A stretch of DNA of 11,670 nucleotides from NCBI GenBank assembly GCA_902826155.1, contig CADEDU010000109.1, positions 1-11,670 of the forward strand, in the 5' to 3' direction. The notes under the pieces are model-generated. The model was not told the origin of the DNA and did not search any database. It saw nothing but the letters and a program-made list of their open reading frames with translations. A program made the position numbers and the translations under genes. The DNA is from an uncultured beta proteobacterium (lineage in GTDB: Bacteria; Pseudomonadota; Gammaproteobacteria; Burkholderiales; SG8-39). Of this stretch, positions 6,059 through 11,670 are shown piece after piece. Position 1 is the stretch's first letter; each line of letters begins with the position of its first letter.

Positions 6059-6115
6059 CGCTCTCCCTCCCCCCGCCCTCCCTCTACTCGCGCCGCTGCG
6101 CAGCTAGAGAGGGAG
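6059..6115 (+). repeat. 57-base C/G-rich repeat, copy 2
   Basis: This is an exact second copy of 5993-6049, separated from it by the nine-base spacer AACCTGAGT. Here the stem is longer because of following G bases: CCCTCCCTCT (6076-6085) pairs perfectly with AGAGGGAGGG (6108-6117) around a 22-base loop that again holds GCTGCGCAGC. The G-rich arm ends 40 bases before the tctA start and includes GGAGG at 6112-6116. Confidence 0.9.
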
Positions 6116-6128
6116 GGGGCCGAATATG
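6112..6128 (+). promoter_or_regulatory. Decoy ribosome binding site and ATG, out of frame with tctA
   Basis: GGAGG (6112-6116) in the arm of repeat copy 2 stands nine bases before an ATG at 6126-6128. That is a better initiation site than the one at tctA. The frame from 6126 is not that of tctA (6160) and stays open for 238 codons through the tctA gene to 6842. Its product is arginine/alanine-rich with no family resemblance, typical of a shadow frame. It is recorded because ribosomes could start here and compete with tctA initiation. Confidence 0.35.
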
Positions 6129-6129
6129 C

Positions 6130-6159
6130 GGCGCGCAAGTGCGCGCCAGCTAGCTGGCG
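6130..6159 (+). promoter_or_regulatory. Two overlapping inverted repeats directly before tctA
   Basis: GGCGCGC (6130-6136) and GCGCGCC (6141-6147) form a perfect stem with loop AAGT. The 16-base perfect palindrome CGCCAGCTAGCTGGCG (6144-6159) ends at the base before the tctA ATG. The two share CGCC at 6144-6147, so in RNA only one can form at a time. They occupy the place where the tctA Shine-Dalgarno sequence should be, and none is visible there. Confidence 0.45.
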
Positions 6160-7677
6160 ATGCTCGACGGTTTGGCTCTCTTCGGCACGTCGCTCGCGAG
6201 CTTCGCCGCGCCGACCACGCTCGCGATCATCGCCGCGGCGACGCTGCTCGGCATCATCATCGGCGCGCTGCCGGGCCTCACCGCGACGATGGGCGTGGCG
6301 TTGCTCACCACGCTCACGCTGAAGATGCAGGCCAACATCGCGCTGCTGGTGCTGGTGTGCGCGTACGTCGGCGCGATCTACGGTGGCTCGCGCTCGGCGA
6401 TCCTGCTCAACATTCCCGGGACGCCGGCCAATGCAGCCGCGTGTCTGGATGGCTTCGCGCTCGCGCAACGCGGCGAAGCGGGCCGCGCGATCGGCATCTC
6501 GACCACCGGCTCGGTGCTCGGCACGCTGATCGGCATGTTCTTTCTCGCGCTGTTCACGCCGCTGCTTGGCGAGATGGCGCTCAAGTTCGGCGCGTTCGAG
6601 TTCTTCTGGCTGGCGCTGTTCGGCGTGATCATCTCGGGCAACCTCACCGGCGGCGATCCGCTCAAAGGCTGGCTCGTCGGTTTCCTGGGTCTTTTCATCG
6701 CATCGATCGGTCAGGACCCGGTGCACGCCTTCGAGCGATTCTCGTTCGGCAATCGCGATCTCGCCGGCGGCTTTCAGCTGATACCCGCGCTGGTGGGCGC
6801 ATTCGGCTTTGCCGAAGTGCTCACCGTGCTGGCCGAACGTAGCGCGCGCCCGAAGCTGCGCACGTTTGGATCGCACTGGCCGCGGCTCGGGGATGTGTGG
6901 CGCTACCGGCGCACCATCCTGCGCTCCGGCGTGATCGGCACCTTCATCGGCATCGTCCCAGGCGTGGGTGAGGACGTCGCGTCGTGGTCGTCGTACGCTG
7001 CCGCGCGCCGCGCGAGCAAGGAAAAGGACCAGTTCGGCAAAGGCTCGGTGGAAGGGTTGATGGCGGCCGAAACCGGTGACAACGCATGCGTGCCGGGCGC
7101 CATCATTCCAGTGCTCGCACTCGCCGTGCCCGGCTCCGCCCCCGCAGCCGTGTTGATGGCGGCGATGATCATCCACGGCGTTCAGCCCGGACCGCTCATC
7201 ATGGTGAACAGCCCACAGTTCGTGTACGACGTGGTGGCGATGATGCTGTTCGCGACGATCGGCATCCTTGTATTCGGACTGCTGCTGGTGCGGCCGCTGT
7301 TGATGATCCTGCAGATTCCGCGCAGCGTGATCATGCCGATCGTGTTCGTGCTGTGCGTGATCGGTTCCTACGCGATCTCGCAGCGGCTGTTCGATGTGTG
7401 GACCATGCTCGGCTTCGGCGTGGCCGGATTCATCCTGCGCCGCTACGGCTTTCCGATGGCACCGTTCGTGCTGGGCATCGTGCTGGGCGATCTGCTCGAC
7501 AAGAATCTGCGCCGCGGTCTGGTGCTCTCCGACGGCGACCTCACACCGTTTTTCACCCGGCCGATCAGTCTGGTGCTCGCGTTGATCTGCGTGGTGACGA
7601 TCCTGCTCAACTTCCGCAGCGTGCAGGCGTTGGTCGCGCGAGCCTGGCGGGTTCTGCCGCTGCCACGGCGGGGCTAG
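6160..7677 (+). CDS. tctA: Tripartite tricarboxylate transporter large permease TctA
   Basis: TctA is the large integral membrane subunit that carries the substrate across the inner membrane, driven by an ion gradient. The protein has 505 residues, the normal TctA length, and is hydrophobic throughout with about ten to twelve likely spans. Characteristic stretches are LLGIIIGALPGLTATMGVALL (about 30-50), VGAIYGGSRSAILLNIPGTPANAA (about 70-93), the middle FIGIVPGVGEDVASWSSYAAARRAS (about 263-287), and GDNACVPGAIIPVLALAVPGSAPAAVLMAAM (about 307-337). The repeated GxxPG-type loops in both halves fit the family's internal duplication. The ATG at 6160 gives a proper first span, and an in-frame TAG at 6151-6153 excludes an upstream start. 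No Shine-Dalgarno sequence is visible because palindromes fill that position. The gene is separated from tctB by 173 bases of repeat sequence, whereas these two genes normally lie close together. The coding sequence itself looks intact. Confidence 0.96.
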   Translation: MLDGLALFGTSLASFAAPTTLAIIAAATLLGIIIGALPGLTATMGVALLTTLTLKMQANIALLVLVCAYVGAIYGGSRSAILLNIPGTPANAAACLDGFALAQRGEAGRAIGISTTGSVLGTLIGMFFLALFTPLLGEMALKFGAFEFFWLALFGVIISGNLTGGDPLKGWLVGFLGLFIASIGQDPVHAFERFSFGNRDLAGGFQLIPALVGAFGFAEVLTVLAERSARPKLRTFGSHWPRLGDVWRYRRTILRSGVIGTFIGIVPGVGEDVASWSSYAAARRASKEKDQFGKGSVEGLMAAETGDNACVPGAIIPVLALAVPGSAPAAVLMAAMIIHGVQPGPLIMVNSPQFVYDVVAMMLFATIGILVFGLLLVRPLLMILQIPRSVIMPIVFVLCVIGSYAISQRLFDVWTMLGFGVAGFILRRYGFPMAPFVLGIVLGDLLDKNLRRGLVLSDGDLTPFFTRPISLVLALICVVTILLNFRSVQALVARAWRVLPLPRRG

Positions 7678-7728
7678 CGCTCGGCGCCGTATGACCGAGC
7701 CCACGCTGGGCCGCATCTGGAGATCGCG

Positions 7729-8580
7729 ATGAAGCTCGCGCTATGCAATGAAGTGCTGCAACCGATGCCGTTCGCCGAGCAGTGCGCCTATGCCCGCGCG
7801 CTCGGCTACGAAGGGCTGGAGCTTGCGCCGTTCACGATCAGTGATGCGCCCGATCAGCTCACGCCGGCGCAGGTGGCGCAGACGCGGCGCGCCGCGAGTG
7901 ACGCCGGCATCGCCATCGTCGGCTTGCATTGGTTGTTGGTGAAGCCGGCGGGCCTGTCGATCACCACGGCCGACGGCGCGCTGCGATCGAGATCCGTCGA
8001 TGTGATGCGCCGGTTGATCGATCTGTGCGCCGAACTCGGTGGCGCGTATCTCGTGCACGGATCCCCCGCGCAGCGGCGCACGCCGCAAGGCGAGGAGCAT
8101 GCCGTGGCGCTCACCCGCGCGTCGCAATGCTGGGCGCAGGCCGGTGAGCACGCGAGCGCGACGGGCGTCGTCTATTGCATCGAGCCGCTGTCGGCCGATC
8201 AGACCGACGTGATCAACACCGTCGCGCAGGCGGCGGCCGTGATCGATCAGATCCGCAATCCGGCGTTACGCACCATGCTCGACACCTCGTCGGCCGCGCT
8301 GAGCGATACCGAGTCGCCGGCTGCGCTGATCGATCGCTGGCTGCCGAGCGGACACATCGCGCACGTGCAGTTGAACGATCGCAATCGTCGCGGACCAGGC
8401 GAAGGCACCGACCGCTTCGCGCCGGTGATTGCGGCGCTCATGCGACACCGCTACCGCGGCACGATCGCGATGGAACCATTCGTGTACGAGCCCGACGGAC
8501 GCGCGTGCGCCGCGCGGTCGATCGGCTACGTGCAGGGGATCATTGAAGCGCTGACTATCGAAACAGTTGGTCGCAAGTAG
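7729..8580 (+). CDS. Sugar phosphate isomerase/epimerase family protein (xylose isomerase-like TIM barrel)
   Basis: This 283-residue protein belongs to the AP-endonuclease-2/xylose isomerase-like TIM barrel family, whose members isomerise, epimerise or dehydrate sugars and sugar acids using a divalent metal. It starts MKLALCNEVL with strand 1, then ALGYEGLELAPF (24-35), the usual strand-2 glutamate region. IVGLHWL follows with His67, then YLVHGSP with His110. The metal-binding set is complete: Glu152 in CIEPLS, Asp185 in MLDTSS, His212 in AHVQLND and Glu249 in AMEPF. The loop around NRRGPGEGTDRF (219-230) is the common H-x-x-D-N-x-R-x-x-P-G-x-G substrate/metal signature, here HVQLNDRNRRGPGEG. 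The start is supported by GGAG (7719-7722), six bases before the ATG. It lies 51 bases after tctA and is probably in the same transcript, so it may act on the imported compound or its product. It converges on the next gene with only ten bases between stop codons. The substrate is unknown. Confidence 0.9.
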   Translation: MKLALCNEVLQPMPFAEQCAYARALGYEGLELAPFTISDAPDQLTPAQVAQTRRAASDAGIAIVGLHWLLVKPAGLSITTADGALRSRSVDVMRRLIDLCAELGGAYLVHGSPAQRRTPQGEEHAVALTRASQCWAQAGEHASATGVVYCIEPLSADQTDVINTVAQAAAVIDQIRNPALRTMLDTSSAALSDTESPAALIDRWLPSGHIAHVQLNDRNRRGPGEGTDRFAPVIAALMRHRYRGTIAMEPFVYEPDGRACAARSIGYVQGIIEALTIETVGRK

Positions 8581-8590
8581 CGCCGCGTCA

Positions 8591-9616
8591 TCAAGCCGCC
8601 TTAGCCGCGCCGCGTCCCTCGAATAGATCGCGCCCCTGCACCAGCGCACGCATCTTGCCGTCGGCCATGTTGCGCTTGAGCATCCAGAAGCCGCAGTCCG
8701 GATGCACGTAGCGGATGCGTCCGGCGCCGATCGCGCCTTCTGCGCGTTCGATCGCGCGCGCGATCTGTTCAGGCGTCTCGACCTCGGTGCGCTTGATGTC
8801 GATCACGCCCAGCCCCATGCCGATCTCGGGCCGCAGGCCCTTGAACACGGCCAATTCCTCCGCGGGCCGATGCGCGTTCTCCATGACGACGTGATCGACG
8901 TGCAGCGCGTTGAGATAGTCGATCAGCTTGTCCCACCCGCCTCGCTGGATCGACTGGCCGCCGTAGTTGCCGAAGCACAGGTGCATCGCGGCCTTGCCCT
9001 TCGCCGCGTCGAGCACGCGATTGGCCGCTTCGGCTGCCCACTTCCATTCGTCCGGTGCGCCGGGCAGATTGGCTTCGTCGAGTTGGATGATGTCGGCCTC
9101 ACAGTGGCGTACCTGCTCGGCCAGCGCGTCGGCAATCGCGAAGCACACCGCCTGCACGTTCTTGTAGTGCTTGTCCACAAGCGTCTTGGCCAGCATGTGC
9201 GGGCCGGTGAGCGTGAACTTGAACGGGCGGTTGGCCAGGTGCCGCGCGCGCCGGCACGCGCCGGGTAGATCGAGCGCGCCGCTGGTGATCGGGCCTTCGA
9301 CCACACCGGGCGGACGCGTGCGAAACCGCGTGCTGGCCTGATTGCGATACGTGATCAGCTCATCGAAGCGCACGCGGGTGCGAATGCCATCGAGCGGCCG
9401 GATGAAGTACTCGATCATCCCGTTGGTCTCGGGGTGATTGATATCGAACCGGTACAGCTCGCCGTCGCACACCACGTCGATGCCGGCCTGTTCCTGCGTG
9501 TGCAGCACCACGCGCGTGGCATCGGCGAGCGCCTGCTCGGAGGGCGCCGCCACCAGCCATTCAGGAATCGGATAGCTGCCGACGACGGTTGTCTGAATGC
9601 GCGGATGAGATGCCAT
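8591..9616 (-). CDS. Stand-alone MetE catalytic-domain-like (cobalamin-independent methionine synthase family) protein
   Basis: This 341-residue protein matches only the C-terminal catalytic barrel of MetE, which itself is about 750 residues; the N-terminal half is absent. TTVVGSYPIPEW (9-20) is the family's opening strand. IIQLDEANL (176-184) corresponds to the conserved Q-x-D-E segment. The zinc ligands are all present: His212 and Cys214 in MHLCFGNYGG, Glu246 in VVMENAHR, and Cys308 in VHPDCGFW. Zinc in this family activates a thiol as methyl acceptor. Single-domain relatives include folate-independent methionine synthases and other methyltransferases, so it might make methionine from a non-folate methyl donor or transfer a thiol group in catabolism. 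The ATG at 9616-9614 is preceded by GAGG (complement of 9623-9626), spaced six bases. It is divergent from the enolase-superfamily gene across a 154-base gap and convergent with the isomerase gene. The family is secure; the reaction is not. Confidence 0.88.
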   Translation of the reverse strand: MASHPRIQTTVVGSYPIPEWLVAAPSEQALADATRVVLHTQEQAGIDVVCDGELYRFDINHPETNGMIEYFIRPLDGIRTRVRFDELITYRNQASTRFRTRPPGVVEGPITSGALDLPGACRRARHLANRPFKFTLTGPHMLAKTLVDKHYKNVQAVCFAIADALAEQVRHCEADIIQLDEANLPGAPDEWKWAAEAANRVLDAAKGKAAMHLCFGNYGGQSIQRGGWDKLIDYLNALHVDHVVMENAHRPAEELAVFKGLRPEIGMGLGVIDIKRTEVETPEQIARAIERAEGAIGAGRIRYVHPDCGFWMLKRNMADGKMRALVQGRDLFEGRGAAKAA

Positions 9617-9690
9617 CGTCGACCTCGGGGATCGTGTTGCAGCGGTTGTGGGATGGTGGTCGTGAAACGGTGGTCGGTACGGCTGCGCCG

Positions 9691-9743
9691 ATTCTCGCCC
9701 GTTCAGCTGATGAGTTGCAAACCACCGATCGCTGGGTTAGAAG
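9691..9743. promoter_or_regulatory. Candidate divergent promoters sharing one palindromic -35 box
   Basis: TTGCAA at 9715-9720 is its own reverse complement. On + it stands 17 bases before TAGAAG (9738-9743), which would drive the enolase-superfamily gene with a leader of about 20 bases. On - it stands 18 bases before GAGAAT (complement of 9691-9696), which would drive the MetE-like gene. Each box matches four of six consensus positions. A direct repeat GGTGGTCG (9655-9662 and 9669-9676) and an inverted pair CGGTGGT (9668-9674)/ACCACCG (9721-9727) lie nearby and could be regulator sites. Confidence 0.3.
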
Positions 9744-9770
9744 CAGACGAACGCATTCATCCCTGCAGGC

Positions 9771-10895
9771 ATGAGCACGATCGTCCGCGCCGAGTTGGGC
9801 CGCTTCGACTACCCGCTGGTGGGCGAATTCAAGTTCTTTCGTGGCCGCGTGCGCCCGTCGGTCATCGTGCGCCTCACCGACAGCGACGGCGTGCAGGGCT
9901 GGGGGCAATCGGTGCCGGTCGAGACGTGGACGTACGAGACCTGCGAGTCGGTCGAGTCCACGCTGGTGCGGTATCTGCTGCCCGCCGTGCTGGGCGCCGA
10001 TCCCACCGATCTCGCCGACGTGCACGCGCGCATGGAGCGCACCATCCGGCCGTCGTTCTCGGTCGGCCAGCCGCTGGCCAAGGCCGCGATCGATCTGGCA
10101 TGCCACGACCTGTGGGGCAAGCGCGCGAGCAAGAGCGTCGCCGAACTGCTCGGTGGTGTGCGTCAATCGTCGATCCAGCTCAGTTGGACGGTGCAATCGC
10201 CCACGCTGGAAGGCGCGCGTGCATTGATGGAGCAGGGCAAGGCGCTCGGCTATTCGAGCTTCAACGTCAAGGTCGGCTATCCGCAGACGCCCGACTACGA
10301 TCTGGCGTTGGTGCGTGCGGTGCGCGAGTTCGCGCCGAGCGGTTTCCATTGGTGCGATGCCAATACCAGCTACGAATTGGACGACGCGCTGCGCATGGCA
10401 CCGCAGTTCGCCGATGCGGGCTTCCAGGCGTGGGAATCGCCGCTGCCCCCGCACCGCATTCGCGGCTATCAGGCGCTCACCCGGCAAGGTGCGCTGCCGA
10501 TCCTGATGGACGAGGGCATCGTGTCGCCGGCCGAGACCGAGGAGTTCATGGCGCTCGGCATGATGAACGGCATCGCGATGAAGATCGCGCGTTGCGGCGG
10601 ACTGTGGCATGCGGCGCGGATCACGCGCCTGCTCGAGGAGCGTCAGCTCGCATTCTTTGCATCCGGACTCACCGATCCGGACTGGTCGCTGGCCGCATCG
10701 ATCCATTTGTTCGCAGCCGGCGGTCTGACTCGACCGGCCGCGCTCAACGGTCCGCAGTACATCGTCGACAAGGGCACGATCGAGCCGAAACTGCGTGCCA
10801 CTGGAGACGTGATCCGCGTACCAAGCGCACCCGGCCTGGGCATCGAGCCCAACGCCCGCGCGATCGAAGCGTTGCGCCCGGTCGCTGCGGGTTAG
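9771..10895 (+). CDS. Enolase-superfamily enzyme, mandelate racemase/muconate lactonizing enzyme type
   Basis: This 374-residue protein should abstract a proton next to a carboxylate with Mg2+ help, in a racemase, cycloisomerase, dehydratase or epimerase reaction. The N-terminal capping domain covers about residues 1-125 (VIVRLTDSDGVQGWGQ at 31-46). The barrel follows, with metal ligands Asp196 (CDANTSY, also Asn198), Glu222 (WESPLPP) and Asp247 (ILMDEGI). On the other face Lys271 in AMKIARCGG is the strand-6 lysine typical of the muconate lactonizing subgroup. At the end of strand 2 the usual K-x-K is N-V-K (Asn165, Lys167), so only the second lysine is kept. Positions match the muconate cycloisomerase pattern closely. 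The start ATG at 9771 has only a weak upstream G-rich site. It is followed after eight bases by an ABC permease gene, so substrate uptake and turnover may be linked. The enzyme class is secure; the substrate is unknown. Confidence 0.9.
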   Translation: MSTIVRAELGRFDYPLVGEFKFFRGRVRPSVIVRLTDSDGVQGWGQSVPVETWTYETCESVESTLVRYLLPAVLGADPTDLADVHARMERTIRPSFSVGQPLAKAAIDLACHDLWGKRASKSVAELLGGVRQSSIQLSWTVQSPTLEGARALMEQGKALGYSSFNVKVGYPQTPDYDLALVRAVREFAPSGFHWCDANTSYELDDALRMAPQFADAGFQAWESPLPPHRIRGYQALTRQGALPILMDEGIVSPAETEEFMALGMMNGIAMKIARCGGLWHAARITRLLEERQLAFFASGLTDPDWSLAASIHLFAAGGLTRPAALNGPQYIVDKGTIEPKLRATGDVIRVPSAPGLGIEPNARAIEALRPVAAG

Positions 10896-10903
10896 ATCGC
10901 ACC

Positions 10904-11670
10904 ATGTCGAGCGAAGCAGTCACCGCCACCAAGCCCGAGCGCAGCCTGGGCGCCGCGTTGCTCGCCCGGCTCACTCCGTTCGCAGGCGTACTGGTGTTTC
11001 TGGTGCTGTGGGAGATCGGCGTGATCGTATCGAAGGCGCCGGCGTATCTGCTCCCGCCGCCCACGACGATCATCGCGACGATGATCGACGAGTTCCCGAA
11101 GCTGCTGCGCCACTCCTGGGTGACGACCTACGAGATGCTCGTCGGCTACGGACTCGCGGTCGCCGTTGCGGTGCCGCTGGCAGTTGCGATCACCGCGTCG
11201 CAGCGCTTCGACAAATTCATCATGCCGACGCTGCTGTTCTTTCAGGTGGTGCCCAAGGTGGCGATCGCGCCGTTGTTCCTGGTGTGGTTCGGCGTGGGCA
11301 CGTTGCCGAAGGTGCTGGTGGCGTTTTTGATCTCGTTCTTTCCGATCGTGATCGACGCGGCGGTCGGCCTGCGCTCGATGTCATCGGAGATGAACGATCT
11401 GGCGCGTTCGATGGGCGCGAGCCGGTTGCAGGTGTTTGCGCAGTTTCGTCTGCCCACCAGCCTGCCCTACCTGTTCAGCGGCTTGAAGGTCGCCGCGACG
11501 CTTGCCGTGGCCGGCGCGGTGGTCGGCGAGTTCGTCGGTGCCGACAAGGGGCTGGGTTATCTGCTGCTGGTCACCAATTCGAATCTAGAAACGGCGCTGA
11601 TGTTCGCGACGCTGTTCGCGCTGACGTTCATCGGCCTGATCTTCTTCTATATCGTTGAGGTGCTCGAAAC
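10904..11670 (+). CDS. ABC transporter permease, SsuC/TauC type (partial, cut by window end)
   Basis: A frame open from ATG at 10904 to the window end gives 255 codons with no stop. It encodes the inner-membrane permease of an ABC importer of the nitrate/sulfonate/taurine/pyrimidine-precursor type. A basic, non-hydrophobic N-terminus of about 20 residues is followed by span 1 (FAGVLVFLVLWEIGVIV, 26-42) and the family segment APAYLLPPPTTI (45-56). The inner-membrane component domain has spans near 73-98, 106-131 and 134-152. The EAA loop, DLARSMGASRLQVFAQFRLP (165-184), contacts the ATPase. Spans near 194-210 and 230-250 follow. Family members are usually about 250-280 residues, so only a short tail is missing. 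It begins eight bases after the enolase-superfamily gene and is likely translated from the same mRNA. ATPase and binding-protein genes would be expected just outside the window. Confidence 0.92.
   Translation, partial: MSSEAVTATKPERSLGAALLARLTPFAGVLVFLVLWEIGVIVSKAPAYLLPPPTTIIATMIDEFPKLLRHSWVTTYEMLVGYGLAVAVAVPLAVAITASQRFDKFIMPTLLFFQVVPKVAIAPLFLVWFGVGTLPKVLVAFLISFFPIVIDAAVGLRSMSSEMNDLARSMGASRLQVFAQFRLPTSLPYLFSGLKVAATLAVAGAVVGEFVGADKGLGYLLLVTNSNLETALMFATLFALTFIGLIFFYIVEVLE

Noticed and set aside
5993..6120. CRISPR array
   Set aside because: There are only two units, the units are longer than CRISPR repeats, the spacer is nine bases, and no cas genes are near.
5917..6153. 78-codon + strand frame running through both repeat copies (repeated S-L-P-P-P-S-L-Y-S-R-R segment)
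   Set aside because: The protein repeat simply reflects the DNA repeat. The frame starts inside tctB in another frame and has no independent support.
5776..7716. 646-codon open frame on the minus strand across tctB, the repeats and tctA
   Set aside because: It is rich in Arg, His, Glu and Gln with no domain pattern, and it lies antisense to two clear membrane protein genes. It is a by-product of high GC content.
9561..10706. 381-codon minus-strand open frame opposite the enolase-superfamily gene
   Set aside because: The + strand has all enolase-superfamily motifs. The minus frame is compositionally odd (Arg/His rich) and overlaps the start of the MetE-like gene.

Overview
The window is a GC-rich, densely coded bacterial chromosome segment. 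The first 54 bases encode a tail that looks like the end of phosphoglycerate kinase, followed by a complete pyruvate kinase gene. That pgk-pyk pairing, together with a Bug-family tripartite tricarboxylate transporter (TTT) set, suggests a betaproteobacterium, probably of the Burkholderiales. This placement is inference from gene order and style, not from a marker gene.

Layout: (1) 1-1586, end of pgk and pyk. (2) 1594-3552, an extended-SDR NAD-dependent epimerase/dehydratase-like protein lacking the usual catalytic lysine, then a double-domain GNAT acetyltransferase, both on + and close behind pyk. (3) 3553-4207, a 655-base gap with lower coding signal, two perfect inverted repeats, a candidate promoter and two possible tiny ORFs on the minus strand. 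(4) 4208-7677, a complete TTT system tctC-tctB-tctA. It is broken by a strong hairpin between tctC and tctB, and by a duplicated 57-base C/G-rich repeat plus overlapping palindromes between tctB and tctA. (5) 7729-8580, a TIM-barrel sugar phosphate isomerase/epimerase, probably the last gene of that unit. (6) 8591-9616 on the minus strand, a stand-alone MetE-catalytic-domain-like methyltransferase with an intact zinc site. (7) 9771-10895 on +, divergent from it, an enolase-superfamily enzyme of the muconate lactonizing type. (8) 10904 to the window end, an ABC transporter permease of the SsuC/TauC type, cut by the window edge.

Taken together, regions 4-8 read as an uptake-and-catabolism locus. 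A periplasmic binding protein with a secondary carrier, and separately an ABC importer, bring in a probably carboxylated or otherwise small organic compound. An isomerase, an enolase-superfamily enzyme and a zinc methyltransferase-like protein then act on it. No regulator lies inside the window and the substrate cannot be read from the sequence.

The most unusual points are the tandem repeat block placed in the tctB-tctA junction, where it creates a decoy ribosome binding site and ATG in the wrong frame for tctA; the Tyr-x-x-x-Cys in place of Tyr-x-x-x-Lys in the epimerase; the Asn-x-Lys in place of Lys-x-Lys in the enolase-superfamily enzyme; and a single-domain MetE-like protein in a catabolic setting.
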